Assembly: GCF_022760995.1 (NCBI RefSeq)
Contig: NZ_JAKWJO010000003.1
Coordinates: forward strand, 434,001-498,000
Reading direction: 5' to 3'
Length of the DNA stretch: 64,000 nucleotides
DNA from: Dyella sedimenti
Lineage (GTDB): Bacteria; Pseudomonadota; Gammaproteobacteria; Xanthomonadales; Rhodanobacteraceae
Shown piece after piece: positions 53,234 to 62,148 of the stretch. A model generated the notes under the pieces. It made no database searches. It had not been told where the DNA came from and saw only the letters and a list, made by a program, of their open reading frames with translations. The translations under genes and the position numbers were made by a program. Every line of letters starts with the position of its first letter. The stretch's first letter is position 1.

Positions 53234-54328
53234 ATGAATTCCGCACAGGAATGGCGCTCGCTGGTCGGCGCGCTGCGTTCGCTGCATCAGGAAGCATCCC
53301 GCGAGGCGGCGCTGGCGACCATCGTGCGTACGCATGGCTCGACCTTCCGCCGGCCGGGCACGCACATGCTGGTGTTCGACGATGGCGAGGTGGTTTGCGA
53401 GCTATCCGGCGGCTGCCCCCAGCGCGACATCCTGCTGCGCTGCCTGGAAGCCATCGACACCGGGCAGGCCCAGGTGGTGAGCTACAACGCCGAGTCGGGC
53501 ATGGACGTGTTGATGGAAATGGGCTGCGGCGGCGAGCTGGACGTATTGGTCGAGCCCCTGGCCACGCCCGGCTCGGCGGCGTTCGCCGACGCGCTGGCGC
53601 GCGGCCTGGAACAACGCCGCAGCCTGTGGCTGGCTACCCTGTTCGCGGTGGACGGCGCCACGCTGACGCCACGCCACCTGGTATCGCATGGACAGCACGT
53701 CCTGTATGACGGCCTTGGCGATCCCGCCTGGACGGCGGCCATCGCCGACGCCATCGGCACGGTGGATGTCATGCCCGCGGCCACGCGGCGCCTGTCGGCC
53801 CACGGGCAGGTGGCCGATGTGCTGATCGAGCCGGTGGAACCCGCCCATGCGCTGGTGGTCATCGGCAGCAATGCCGCGGCACGCGCCCTGCTGCCGGTAG
53901 CCGATCTGCTGGGCTGGCAGCTCACCCTGGTGGACCAGGACCCGCAGCGCCTGCGCGCCGGCAGCCTGCCATCCGGACTGGCGACGGTCTGCGCTTCGCC
54001 AGGCAGGATCAGGGAGGCACTGGCGCTGGATACGCACAGTTCCGTGTTGGTGATGACGCACAATGTCGAGCAGGACATCGCCTATCTCGCCGCCCTGCGC
54101 GACTCGCCGGTGGCCTATATCGGCGCACTCGCCTCGCGCGAACGCGCCTTTCGCATGCAAAGCGAGGCAGGCTTCGCCGACCTGCGCCTGCATGCCCCCG
54201 CCGGCCTCGACATCGGCTCGGAGACGCCCACCGAGATCGCACTGGCCGTGGTGGCGGAAATCCTCGCGGTGCTCCACCGCCGCAGCGGCGCGCCGCTGCA
54301 TCGCATGCAAGGCAGCATCCACGGATGA
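53234..54328 (+). CDS. paoD: XdhC-family maturation factor (PaoD-like)
   Basis: A 364-residue XdhC protein with the N-terminal domain (RTHGSTFRRPGTHMLV, ELSGGCPQRD with the conserved cysteine) and the Rossmann domain (AYIGALASRERAF, ASTS-like DIGSETPTEIALAVVAEI). It prepares and inserts the sulfurated cofactor for the upstream PaoC. Unlike the cox-linked copy it has no YHS tail. GAGG precedes ATG 53234. ATGA overlap with the following nucleotidyltransferase gene. Confidence 0.88.
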   Translation: MNSAQEWRSLVGALRSLHQEASREAALATIVRTHGSTFRRPGTHMLVFDDGEVVCELSGGCPQRDILLRCLEAIDTGQAQVVSYNAESGMDVLMEMGCGGELDVLVEPLATPGSAAFADALARGLEQRRSLWLATLFAVDGATLTPRHLVSHGQHVLYDGLGDPAWTAAIADAIGTVDVMPAATRRLSAHGQVADVLIEPVEPAHALVVIGSNAAARALLPVADLLGWQLTLVDQDPQRLRAGSLPSGLATVCASPGRIREALALDTHSSVLVMTHNVEQDIAYLAALRDSPVAYIGALASRERAFRMQSEAGFADLRLHAPAGLDIGSETPTEIALAVVAEILAVLHRRSGAPLHRMQGSIHG

Positions 54329-54945
54329 ACGCGCCGCAGGTCGGCATCGTATTGCTCGCCGCCGGCGAAGGGCGCCGCTATGGCGGCATCAAGCAGCTCG
54401 CCCGGATCGAGGGAGAGCCGATGGTCCGGCGCGCGGCGCGTACCCTGCTGGCCACCGGCATGCCAGTACTGGCGGTGACCGGGGCGCACGCCGCCCCGGT
54501 CGAGGCCGAGCTTGGCGATCTCCCCTTGCGCATCGAGCATCACGCAGCCTGGCGGGAGGGCATGGGCGGTTCGCTTGCCGCCGGCGTACGCGCCCTGCTC
54601 GCCTGGCAGCCATCGGCCAGCGGCATCCTGGCCTGCCTCGCCGACCAGCCCGGCTTGCGCGCATGGATGCTGCAACGCCTGCTGGCGCGGCATGCCCAGG
54701 CCCCCACGCGCGTGCTTGCCGCCCGCCACGGCGACGCGGCCGGTCCGCCGGCCCTGTTCCCCCGTGATTGCTTCGATGCGCTGCGGGCCTGCGCTGGCGA
54801 TCGTGGCGCACGCGACCTGTTCAAGGCGGAGGCATCGCGCGTGGAGACCTTCGACTTCGGCGAACTGGTGGACGTGGATACGCCCGCCGACCTTGGCCGC
54901 GCCATGCGCTCCGGCTGCCAGGCCGACCCTGCTCAGGAACTGTAG
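54325..54945 (+). CDS. mocA: MocA-like molybdenum cofactor cytidylyltransferase
   Basis: A 206-residue NTP transferase: VLLAAGEGRRYGGIKQL with the catalytic lysine, then CLADQPGL (D-Q-P motif) and a DVDTPADL end. It is a better match to MocA than the cox-linked copy, which has D-M-V in place of D-Q-P. It should make the cytosine dinucleotide form of the Mo cofactor required by PaoC and CoxL. The last gene of the pao operon; its 3' end overlaps the convergent hpnB by 13 bp. Confidence 0.87.
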   Translation: MNAPQVGIVLLAAGEGRRYGGIKQLARIEGEPMVRRAARTLLATGMPVLAVTGAHAAPVEAELGDLPLRIEHHAAWREGMGGSLAAGVRALLAWQPSASGILACLADQPGLRAWMLQRLLARHAQAPTRVLAARHGDAAGPPALFPRDCFDALRACAGDRGARDLFKAEASRVETFDFGELVDVDTPADLGRAMRSGCQADPAQEL

Positions 54946-56024
54946 ACGCGCCCCTTCCATTGCGAACGCACGCCGCGCCAGTAGCGCAAGGCCGAGCTCC
55001 AGGTCATGCCAAGGTACAGCAGCGCTCCCAGCGGCAGCAGCAAGGCCCACCATGGCGGCATGCGGTAGTAGCGCAGCATCGGCAGGTAGCCGAACATCAT
55101 CGCCAGCAGGGCTAGCGCCGCCCACGGCCAGTACACCGAGCCGATCAGCAGCAGCGGCGCGCCATAGGCCAGCGCGAACAGCACGGTGACGACCAGCAGC
55201 AGGGCGGCCGAGTAATGCAGTTGCGTGAATGCCGAACGCGCCACCATCTGGTGGATCGAGCCCAGCGTGCCGTAGGGGCGCAGGCTCACCACGTCGCGGC
55301 TCAATCCCAGCCAGGTGCGGAAGCCCGCCTGCTTGACCTGCCGCGCCAGCGTGCAGTCGTCGATCAGCGCATCGCGCAGGCTGGCAAAGGCGCCCACGCG
55401 CCGCAGCACCTCGGTATCGACCAGGATGCAGCCGCCCGCCGCGGCCGCCACCAGGCGGGAGCGCGAGTTGGACAGGGCGAACGGATACAGCAGCTTGAAG
55501 TAGTACACGAAGGCCGGCAGCAACAACCGGTCCCAGAAACTGGTGCGGCGAAGATCGGCCATCAGCGACACCAGCTGGCGCTGCCCGCATCGCTTATGCG
55601 CCAGCAAGGCGGCCAGCAGGCCGGGACGCAACTGGATGTCCGCGTCCAGCAACAGGGTCATCGGCGTGCGTACGTGCCGCAGGCCCTGCTCCAGCGCCCA
55701 CAGCTTGCCGGCCCAGCCGGGCGGCAAGGGTTCGCCGCGAACGACTTCGGTACCGGGAAACCCCGCCGCGATGGCCGCGGTCGCATCGGTGGACTGGTCG
55801 TCGACCACGATGACACGCAGTCCTTCGCCCTGCGCCTGCAGCCCGGCCAGGGTGGCGGCGATCACCTCGGCCTCGTTGCGCGCGGGAATCAATACCGTCA
55901 CCTCGTCCAGCGTGGCGTCGCCGCCGGCCTCGAGGTGCTCGCGCGTGCTCCATGGGCGCCAGGGCACAAGCAGCAGTCCCACCCACACCAGGACGGGAAC
56001 GATGGCGCCGATGAGGACAAGCAT
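54933..56024 (-). CDS. hpnB: Hopanoid-associated glycosyltransferase HpnB
   Basis: A 363-residue family 2 glycosyltransferase: N-terminal membrane helix, GT-A domain (VLIPARNEAEVI, IVVDDQSTDAT, LLLDADIQLRPG), then three to four C-terminal membrane helices (about 265-345). HpnB genes accompany hpnH in many hopanoid producers, and the exact sugar step is not settled. Only 5 bp separate it from hpnH upstream, so they are co-transcribed. Confidence 0.87.
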   Translation of the reverse strand: MLVLIGAIVPVLVWVGLLLVPWRPWSTREHLEAGGDATLDEVTVLIPARNEAEVIAATLAGLQAQGEGLRVIVVDDQSTDATAAIAAGFPGTEVVRGEPLPPGWAGKLWALEQGLRHVRTPMTLLLDADIQLRPGLLAALLAHKRCGQRQLVSLMADLRRTSFWDRLLLPAFVYYFKLLYPFALSNSRSRLVAAAAGGCILVDTEVLRRVGAFASLRDALIDDCTLARQVKQAGFRTWLGLSRDVVSLRPYGTLGSIHQMVARSAFTQLHYSAALLLVVTVLFALAYGAPLLLIGSVYWPWAALALLAMMFGYLPMLRYYRMPPWWALLLPLGALLYLGMTWSSALRYWRGVRSQWKGRVYSS

Positions 56025-56029
56025 CGGCG

Positions 56030-57172
56030 TCAGTGGCCGGCGTCCGCTCCCGCGGCGGCGCCGCGACGCTCGATGGCGCTGACCGGAATGCGGATCGCGG
56101 TAGCGTCGGCACGGTCGCCGTACAGCACCGGCAGGTCAGGCGCCATCGCGCCTTCGGTGGCGGGTCCGAACAGCGCCACGCGCGCCGCCTTCAGCGGATG
56201 CGCGAAGGTGTCGTCCACCGCCGTGCCTTCGAAGCCGCAATGCGCCATGCAGTTGTCGCACTTGGGATTGATGCCGACGCCGTACTTGTCCCACTCGGTC
56301 TCTTCCAGCAGTTCCTTGTAGGTCCTGGCGTAGCCTTCGTCCACCAGCAGGTAGCAGGGGCGCTGCCAGCCGAAGATGTTGTAGGTCGGGTTGGACCAGG
56401 GCGTGCACTGGTAGCTCTGGTTGCCGGCGATGAAGTCCAGGAACATCGACGACTGGTTGAACACCCACTTGCTCTTGCGCGCGCGCCCGATGCGGAACAC
56501 GTCGCGGAACAGCTGCTTGCTCTCCGTGCGGCCCAGGAACACATCCTGGCGCGGCGCATGCTGGTAGCTGTAGCCGGGCGACACCGTGATGCCCTCGATG
56601 CCGAGCGACATGGCGAAATCGAAGAACTCGGCGATCTCTTCCGGCTTCTCGTTGTTGAACAGGGTGCAATTGATGGTGACGCGGAAGCCGCGCGACAGCG
56701 CCAGCTTGATCGCCGCCACCGCCTTGTCGAACACGCCCTCCAGGCACACGGACGCGTCGTGGCGCTCCTTCAGCCCGTCGAGGTGGACCGACCAGGTGAA
56801 ATACGGCGAGGGCGTGTATTCGTCGATGTGCTTGGGCAGCAGGATGGCGTTGGTGCACAGGTACACGAACTTCTCGCGCGCCACGATGCCCTGCACGATC
56901 TGCGGCAGCTCCTTGTGGATCAGCGGCTCGCCGCCGGGAATGGACACCACCGGCGCATCGCACTCGTCCACCGCGCGCAGCGCATCCTCCACGCTCATGC
57001 GCTTTTGCAGGATGTCCTTGGGGTGATCGATCTTGCCGCAGCCCGCACAAGCCAGATTGCACTGGAACAACGGCTCCAACATCATCGCCAGGGGATAGCG
57101 TTTCTGTCCGCTCAGCTTCTTGCCGATGATGTAGCGCGCGATCTTGGTCTGCTGAATCAGAGGAATGCCCAA
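56030..57172 (-). CDS. hpnH: Adenosylhopane synthase, radical SAM enzyme HpnH
   Basis: A 380-residue radical SAM protein with the cluster motif C38NLACAGC45 and the SPASM-like extra cysteines at the end (CDNCMAHCGF). HpnH adds 5'-deoxyadenosyl to diploptene, giving adenosylhopane, the first step of side-chain extension. The last 40 residues are poorly conserved. The gene lies upstream of hpnB and downstream of idi. Squalene-hopene cyclase is outside the window. Confidence 0.95.
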   Translation of the reverse strand: MGIPLIQQTKIARYIIGKKLSGQKRYPLAMMLEPLFQCNLACAGCGKIDHPKDILQKRMSVEDALRAVDECDAPVVSIPGGEPLIHKELPQIVQGIVAREKFVYLCTNAILLPKHIDEYTPSPYFTWSVHLDGLKERHDASVCLEGVFDKAVAAIKLALSRGFRVTINCTLFNNEKPEEIAEFFDFAMSLGIEGITVSPGYSYQHAPRQDVFLGRTESKQLFRDVFRIGRARKSKWVFNQSSMFLDFIAGNQSYQCTPWSNPTYNIFGWQRPCYLLVDEGYARTYKELLEETEWDKYGVGINPKCDNCMAHCGFEGTAVDDTFAHPLKAARVALFGPATEGAMAPDLPVLYGDRADATAIRIPVSAIERRGAAAGADAGH

Positions 57173-57284
57173 CGGAATCTCCTCGCCGCCTTATCGGTTG
57201 TAACCTGCCTGCTTCCCGGAACACCCGGAGAGCCCGTCCGTTGCCGGACCGCCATGGAGCCGGAGTATAACCACGCGGCGGCGT

Positions 57285-57893
57285 TCAGGGGGTAAGTGAC
57301 GCGCCCGGCGCGAGCCATGCCGCGTGCTCCCTGCGCAGGCGCTCCCATTCGATCTTGAACCACGGCGTGAACCTGTCCGGGGTTTCCGCCACTTCGCGAT
57401 CCAGCGCCTCGGGCGAGATATAGCGCAGCGCGGCGATTTCGTTCGCGTTCACCACCGGCTCGTCGTCGCATTGCCCCAGGTAGACCCAGCACAGCTCGTT
57501 CTCGGCACCCTCGCTGTCGAACTGGGCCTGGTACTGGAACTTGAAGGCGAAGCGCAACTCGCAGTCCAGTCCCAGTTCTTCGTGCAGGCGACGATGAATG
57601 GCCGCCTCCATCGCCTCGCCGCGGCGCGGATGGCTGCAGCAGGTGTTGGACCAGTAGCCGGGCCACAGCCGCTTGCCCGCCGCGCGCTGCTGCAGCAGCA
57701 GTTCGCCCCGGCGGTTGAAGATGAACAGCGAAAAAGCACGATGCAAGGTGCCACGCCCCTGATGGGCGGCGGCCTTGTCGAGAAAACCGGTCTCACGGTC
57801 GTCTTCGTCGACCAGCACCAGTGGTTCGTCCTGGAACGAGACGATCTCCGTCGTCCATTGTCCTACGGCATAGTCCAGTTCGCGATTGGCCAA
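57285..57893 (-). CDS. idi: Isopentenyl-diphosphate delta-isomerase, type I
   Basis: A 202-residue Nudix-fold isomerase. The catalytic cysteine lies in NTCCSHPR (C86 by alignment with E. coli C67 of NSVCGHP), and the metal site includes the HEELG block after R-x-L. It balances isopentenyl and dimethylallyl diphosphate, the five-carbon units for hopanoids. The C-terminal extension (PDRFTPWFKIEWERL) is usual. It lies about 110 bp upstream of hpnH on the same strand. Confidence 0.93.
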   Translation of the reverse strand: MANRELDYAVGQWTTEIVSFQDEPLVLVDEDDRETGFLDKAAAHQGRGTLHRAFSLFIFNRRGELLLQQRAAGKRLWPGYWSNTCCSHPRRGEAMEAAIHRRLHEELGLDCELRFAFKFQYQAQFDSEGAENELCWVYLGQCDDEPVVNANEIAALRYISPEALDREVAETPDRFTPWFKIEWERLRREHAAWLAPGASLTP

Positions 57894-58029
57894 GGTCGAA
57901 CCTCTCAGATCCTGCGGGCGGCATACGGTTCACGCCATCACGTCTTCGTCACAAAAACGGAACGTGGCGGCAAGGACTCCGCGTCAGGCTAACAAAGCAG
58001 CCCCGGCACGAGTAGTCCCCACGCCTTGC

Positions 58030-58584
58030 TCATGGCGACCCGGTCACAGGCGGCGCCTGCGTGCGGGTCCAGGTGGTGCTGCCGCCCAGCAGGGGAACGC
58101 CGATGTAACCGCGCAGGCTCAGGCGATCGCGATCGAGCAGGCGGATCTCGCAGTGGTAGGTCTTGCCGTCGTCGCTGTCGTAGACACGTCCGCCGACCCA
58201 TTTGCGGCCATCCGGATCGTAATGCAACCCCCACAGCAGCCGGAGCCCGGCCAAGGGCCGCGAACGCAGCAAGGGATCGGGATTGTGGCGGTCGGTGACC
58301 GTCTTGCCCGCAAGCGCGGAGCCATCCTCGGGACCATAGGTGTCGTGCAGCTGCCAGACGATGCGGCCGGCATAACCGTCGCCTTCCCGTTCGATGCGGA
58401 TGATCGCGTCGCGACTGGCCACCAGCCAATCGCCGACGATGGCTGATGAACCATCCGGCACGGGCGATTGCGCATGAAGCGCCAGGCATCCGCACAGGCT
58501 CGCCCATGCGAGCCACCATCCCCATCGCCACTTGCGCACGCCTGGGCAGAAGATGCGCCAAAAGGCAAGCATTGCCTGACTCAT
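58030..58584 (-). CDS. DUF2147 family secreted protein
   Basis: A 184-residue protein with an N-terminal signal or anchor (WWLAWASLCGCLALHAQ) and a DUF2147 domain (about 48-180): IVGDWLVASRDAIIRIE, a DRHNPDP loop, and YHCEIRLLDRDRLSLRGY, a lipocalin-like small beta-barrel. DUF2147 proteins are periplasmic with unknown role. It lies between idi and hpnI, and is divergent from hpnI by 43 bp. The signal segment is longer than usual. Confidence 0.78.
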   Translation of the reverse strand: MSQAMLAFWRIFCPGVRKWRWGWWLAWASLCGCLALHAQSPVPDGSSAIVGDWLVASRDAIIRIEREGDGYAGRIVWQLHDTYGPEDGSALAGKTVTDRHNPDPLLRSRPLAGLRLLWGLHYDPDGRKWVGGRVYDSDDGKTYHCEIRLLDRDRLSLRGYIGVPLLGGSTTWTRTQAPPVTGSP

Positions 58585-58627
58585 GGGAATACTTTAGAAG
58601 TAAAGACGGATCGAGCACAGCCACCCC

Positions 58628-59785
58628 ATGCTGCCCCACGCTATCGTCCCCACCCTGCTGGCTTGGCTAGGCACGGCCTTGTGCCTGTGCGCCTGCGGCT
58701 ACGCCTGCGCAAGCCTGTGGGCGGGCCTTCGCCATCGACGCAGGATCGCGCAACCGGAAAGCCGCTTCCACGGCCGTCCGATCAGCGTGCTCAAGCCCTT
58801 GCATGGCGGGGAACCCGGGTTGTACGACGACCTGCGCGGGTTCTGCCTGCAGGATCATGCAGACTACGAACTGCTGTTCGGCGTGCGCGATGCCAACGAT
58901 CCCGCCATCGCGGTCGTGCGCCGGCTGCAGGCCGAGTTTCCGCAACGGGCCATGACCTTGGTCGTCGATCCGACGGTGCATGGCGCCAACCTCAAGGTCA
59001 GCAACCTCATCAACCTGATGGCGCACGCCAGGCACGACTGGCTGGTACTGGCCGACAGCGACATCAGCGTGACAGCCGATTATCTCTCCAGGGTAACGGC
59101 ACCGTTGGCCAATGCGGAGGTAGGCATCGTCACCTGCCTCTACCACGGCGTGCCGCGCGGTGGCTTCTGGTCGCGGCTGGGCTGCCTGTTCATCGACGAC
59201 TGGTTCGCTCCCTCGGTGCGGCTGGCGCACGCCTTCGGCTCCACCCGCTTCGCCTTCGGCTCCACCATCGCCTTGCGCCGCGACACGCTGGCCGCCATCG
59301 GCGGCTTCGAGAGCCTGCGCGACACGCTGGCGGACGACTTCTGGCTCGGCGAATCAAGCCGCCGCCTCGGCCGGCGCACCGTGCTGTCGGAGGTGGTGGT
59401 CGGCACCGGCGTCAACGAGGGCCGCCTGCGCGAGCTGTGGACACACGAGCTGCGCTGGCTGCGCACCATACGCTCCGTTTCGCCGGCCGGTTTCGCCATG
59501 AGCTTTGTGTGCTTCACCTGGCCGGTGCTGGCGATCGGCCTGTGGATCGCTCCGGGCTGGCCGAATGCCGTGTTTGCGGCGGCTGGCATCGGCGCGCGCC
59601 TCCTGCGTTATTTTGTGACGCGGATCGACATGCGCCGGCCTTTCCCCCGTCGCGATATCTTGCTGACCCCTTTCCGTGACGCGCTATTGCTGCTGGAATG
59701 GGCCGGCGCCTTGATCCGCTGGCAGGTCCATTGGCGCGGACAGGTATTGCACGCGCGCAAGCATGCGCCCTCGCGGTATTCTTGA
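58628..59785 (+). CDS. hpnI: Hopanoid glycosyltransferase HpnI
   Basis: A 385-residue family 2 glycosyltransferase similar to ceramide glucosyltransferases: an N-terminal membrane helix, the GT domain (ISVLKPLHGGEPGLYDDL; LADSDISV as the D-x-D region; QxxRW-like WTHELRWLRTIR), and C-terminal hydrophobic helices (about 285-345). HpnI adds N-acetylglucosamine to bacteriohopanetetrol, which HpnK then deacetylates. First gene of the rightward hpnIJKL set. Confidence 0.93.
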   Translation: MLPHAIVPTLLAWLGTALCLCACGYACASLWAGLRHRRRIAQPESRFHGRPISVLKPLHGGEPGLYDDLRGFCLQDHADYELLFGVRDANDPAIAVVRRLQAEFPQRAMTLVVDPTVHGANLKVSNLINLMAHARHDWLVLADSDISVTADYLSRVTAPLANAEVGIVTCLYHGVPRGGFWSRLGCLFIDDWFAPSVRLAHAFGSTRFAFGSTIALRRDTLAAIGGFESLRDTLADDFWLGESSRRLGRRTVLSEVVVGTGVNEGRLRELWTHELRWLRTIRSVSPAGFAMSFVCFTWPVLAIGLWIAPGWPNAVFAAAGIGARLLRYFVTRIDMRRPFPRRDILLTPFRDALLLLEWAGALIRWQVHWRGQVLHARKHAPSRYS

Positions 59786-59867
59786 GGCACACAGGACCGT
59801 GCGGCGCATCATCGATGAACGACTCGTTGCGGATCTGAACCAGACTGCTGCAGGAGCTTGGCAATCC

Positions 59868-61295
59868 ATGAAAACGCTTTTTCTGCAGGCGCCCTCCTTC
59901 GACGGTTTCGACGGCGGCGCCGGCTCTCGCTACCAGGCCAAGCGCGAGATCAAGAGCTTCTGGTACCCCACCTGGCTGGCGCAGCCGGCCGCGCTGGTGC
60001 CCGGCTCGCGCGTGCTTGACGCCCCGGTGGAAGAACTCTCGGTGGAAGACACGCTGGACATCGCCGCGGACTACGAGCTGGTGATCATCCACACCAGCAC
60101 GCCGTCCTTCCCCACCGACGCGAAATTCGCCGAACTGCTCAAGGCGCGCCGCCCCGGCATCCTGATCGGCATGGTCGGCGCCAAGGTGGCGGTCGATGCC
60201 GAAGGCTCGCTGCTGGCCTCGCCGGCGATCGACTTCGTGGCCCGCGAGGAATTCGACTACACCTGCAAGGAAGTAGCCGAGGGCCGCCCGTTCAAGGACA
60301 TCACCGGCCTGAGCTACAAGCTCCCGGATGGCCGCGCGCAGCACAACCCGCCGCGCGCCACCATCGAGCACATGGACGACCTGCCGTTCGTGGCGCCGGT
60401 CTACAAGCGCGACCTGAAGATCGAGCGCTACTTCATCGGCTACCTCAAGCACCCCTACGTGTCGATCTACACCGGCCGTGGCTGCCGTTCCAAGTGCACC
60501 TTCTGCCTGTGGCCGCAGACCGTGGGCGGGCACCGCTACCGCGTGCGCTCGGCCGCCAATGTGCTGGCCGAGGCGAAGTGGATCAAGGAGAACATGCCGG
60601 AAGTGCGCGAACTGATGTTCGACGACGACACCTTCACCGACAGTTCCAACATGGAGCGCGTGCACGAGATCGCGCGCGGCCTGCACGCCATGGGCTGGAC
60701 CTGGAGCTGCAACGCCAAGGCCAACGTGCCCTACGAGTCGCTCAAGATCATGAAGGAGAACGGCCTGCGCCTGCTGCTGGTGGGCTACGAGTCGGGCGAC
60801 GACCAGATCCTGCACAACATCAAGAAGGGCCTGCGCACCGACATCGCGCGCACCTTCACCGAGAACTGCCGCAAGCTGGGCATCACCGTGCACGGCACCT
60901 TTATCCTCGGCCTGCCGGGCGAGACCAAGGAAACCATCGCGCGCACCATCCAGTACGCCAAGGAAATCAACCCGCACACCGTGCAGGTATCGCTGGCCGC
61001 GCCCTACCCCGGCACCACGCTCTACAAGCAGGCGGTCGAGAACGGCTGGCTGCAGCCCGACGAGACGCACAACCTGGTCAACGACAAGGGCGTGCAGCTG
61101 GCACTGATCAGCTACCCGCACCTGTCGAAGGAAGAGATCTTCCACGGCGTGGAGACGTTCTACCGGAGCTTCTATTTCCGCCCGTCGAAGATCTGGGAGA
61201 TCGTCAGGGAAATGCTCGGCAGCTGGGAAATGACCAAGCGCCGGTTGCGCGAGGGCGTGGAATTCTTCCGCTTCCTGCGTGCGCACGAGGCCTGA
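59868..61295 (+). CDS. hpnJ: Hopanoid radical SAM protein HpnJ
   Basis: A 475-residue B12-binding-type radical SAM enzyme. An N-terminal Rossmann-like cobalamin-binding domain (about 1-150) is followed by the radical SAM core with C206RSKCTFC213 (cysteines 206, 210, 213). HpnJ is associated with conversion of the hopanoid sugar to the cyclitol ether head group. GGAG lies upstream of ATG 59868. It follows hpnI by 82 bp. Confidence 0.93.
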   Translation: MKTLFLQAPSFDGFDGGAGSRYQAKREIKSFWYPTWLAQPAALVPGSRVLDAPVEELSVEDTLDIAADYELVIIHTSTPSFPTDAKFAELLKARRPGILIGMVGAKVAVDAEGSLLASPAIDFVAREEFDYTCKEVAEGRPFKDITGLSYKLPDGRAQHNPPRATIEHMDDLPFVAPVYKRDLKIERYFIGYLKHPYVSIYTGRGCRSKCTFCLWPQTVGGHRYRVRSAANVLAEAKWIKENMPEVRELMFDDDTFTDSSNMERVHEIARGLHAMGWTWSCNAKANVPYESLKIMKENGLRLLLVGYESGDDQILHNIKKGLRTDIARTFTENCRKLGITVHGTFILGLPGETKETIARTIQYAKEINPHTVQVSLAAPYPGTTLYKQAVENGWLQPDETHNLVNDKGVQLALISYPHLSKEEIFHGVETFYRSFYFRPSKIWEIVREMLGSWEMTKRRLREGVEFFRFLRAHEA

Positions 61296-61317
61296 GCGCC
61301 CCGCCACGCCGCGCGCC

Positions 61318-62148
61318 ATGGGCTCGAAACCGCTTCATTCGCGACCACGCCTGATCGTGACCGCCGACGACTTTGGCCTGCACGAGGCAGTCAACCAGGC
61401 GGTCGAGCGCGGATACCGCGACGGCGTGCTGGGCGCCGCCAGCCTGATGGTCACCGCGCCGGCGGCCGCCGATGCGGTCGCGCGCGCCAGGCAACTGCCG
61501 GGCCTGGCCGTGGGGCTGCACCTGGTGCTGGCCGATGGCCGATCGGCCTTGCCGCCCTCGCGCATTCCCGCCCTGGTGGACGGTGACGGCCGCTTCGGCG
61601 ACGCCATGGCGCGCGACGGATGCCGCTTCTTCTTCCTGCCGCATGTGCGGCGCCAGCTCGCCGCTGAAATCCGCGCCCAGTTCGACGCCTTCGCCGCCAC
61701 CGGATTGGCGCTCGACCACGTGAACGCGCACAAGCACTTCCACCTGCATCCCACCGTGCTCTCGCTGCTGGTCTCGATCGGGCGCGAGTACGGCCTGCGC
61801 GCGGTGCGCCTGCCGGCGGAGCCGGGCATGTCCCGCTGGCTGCAACCCTGGCTGGCGCTGATGCGCTGGCGGCTGCGGCGTGCCGGGATACGCTACAACG
61901 ACCATGTATTCGGCATCCGGCACAGTGGCGGCATGGACGAGCACGTGGTGCTGGACGTAATCGGGCGCCTGCCCGCCGGCCTCTCCGAGCTTTACCTGCA
62001 TCCGGCCACGCACGGCGAGCTTACGCCCGCCATGGCCAGCTATCGTCACGCGGACGAGCTGGCCGCCCTGCTGTCGCCGCGCGTGCGCCGCGCCATCGAC
62101 GAGCACTGCCAGCTCTGCCACGGCTTCGCCGACCCGGCGGCCGCATGA
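61318..62148 (+). CDS. hpnK: Hopanoid deacetylase HpnK (YdjC/ChbG-like)
   Basis: A 276-residue carbohydrate deacetylase. The metal-binding pattern TADDFGLH and the NAHKHFHLHP block are diagnostic of the YdjC fold. HpnK removes the acetyl group from the N-acetylglucosaminyl hopanoid made by HpnI. The start at ATG 61318 lies 22 bp after hpnJ; a GTG at 61279 within hpnJ would be the alternative. ATGA overlap with hpnL. Confidence 0.92.
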   Translation: MGSKPLHSRPRLIVTADDFGLHEAVNQAVERGYRDGVLGAASLMVTAPAAADAVARARQLPGLAVGLHLVLADGRSALPPSRIPALVDGDGRFGDAMARDGCRFFFLPHVRRQLAAEIRAQFDAFAATGLALDHVNAHKHFHLHPTVLSLLVSIGREYGLRAVRLPAEPGMSRWLQPWLALMRWRLRRAGIRYNDHVFGIRHSGGMDEHVVLDVIGRLPAGLSELYLHPATHGELTPAMASYRHADELAALLSPRVRRAIDEHCQLCHGFADPAAA

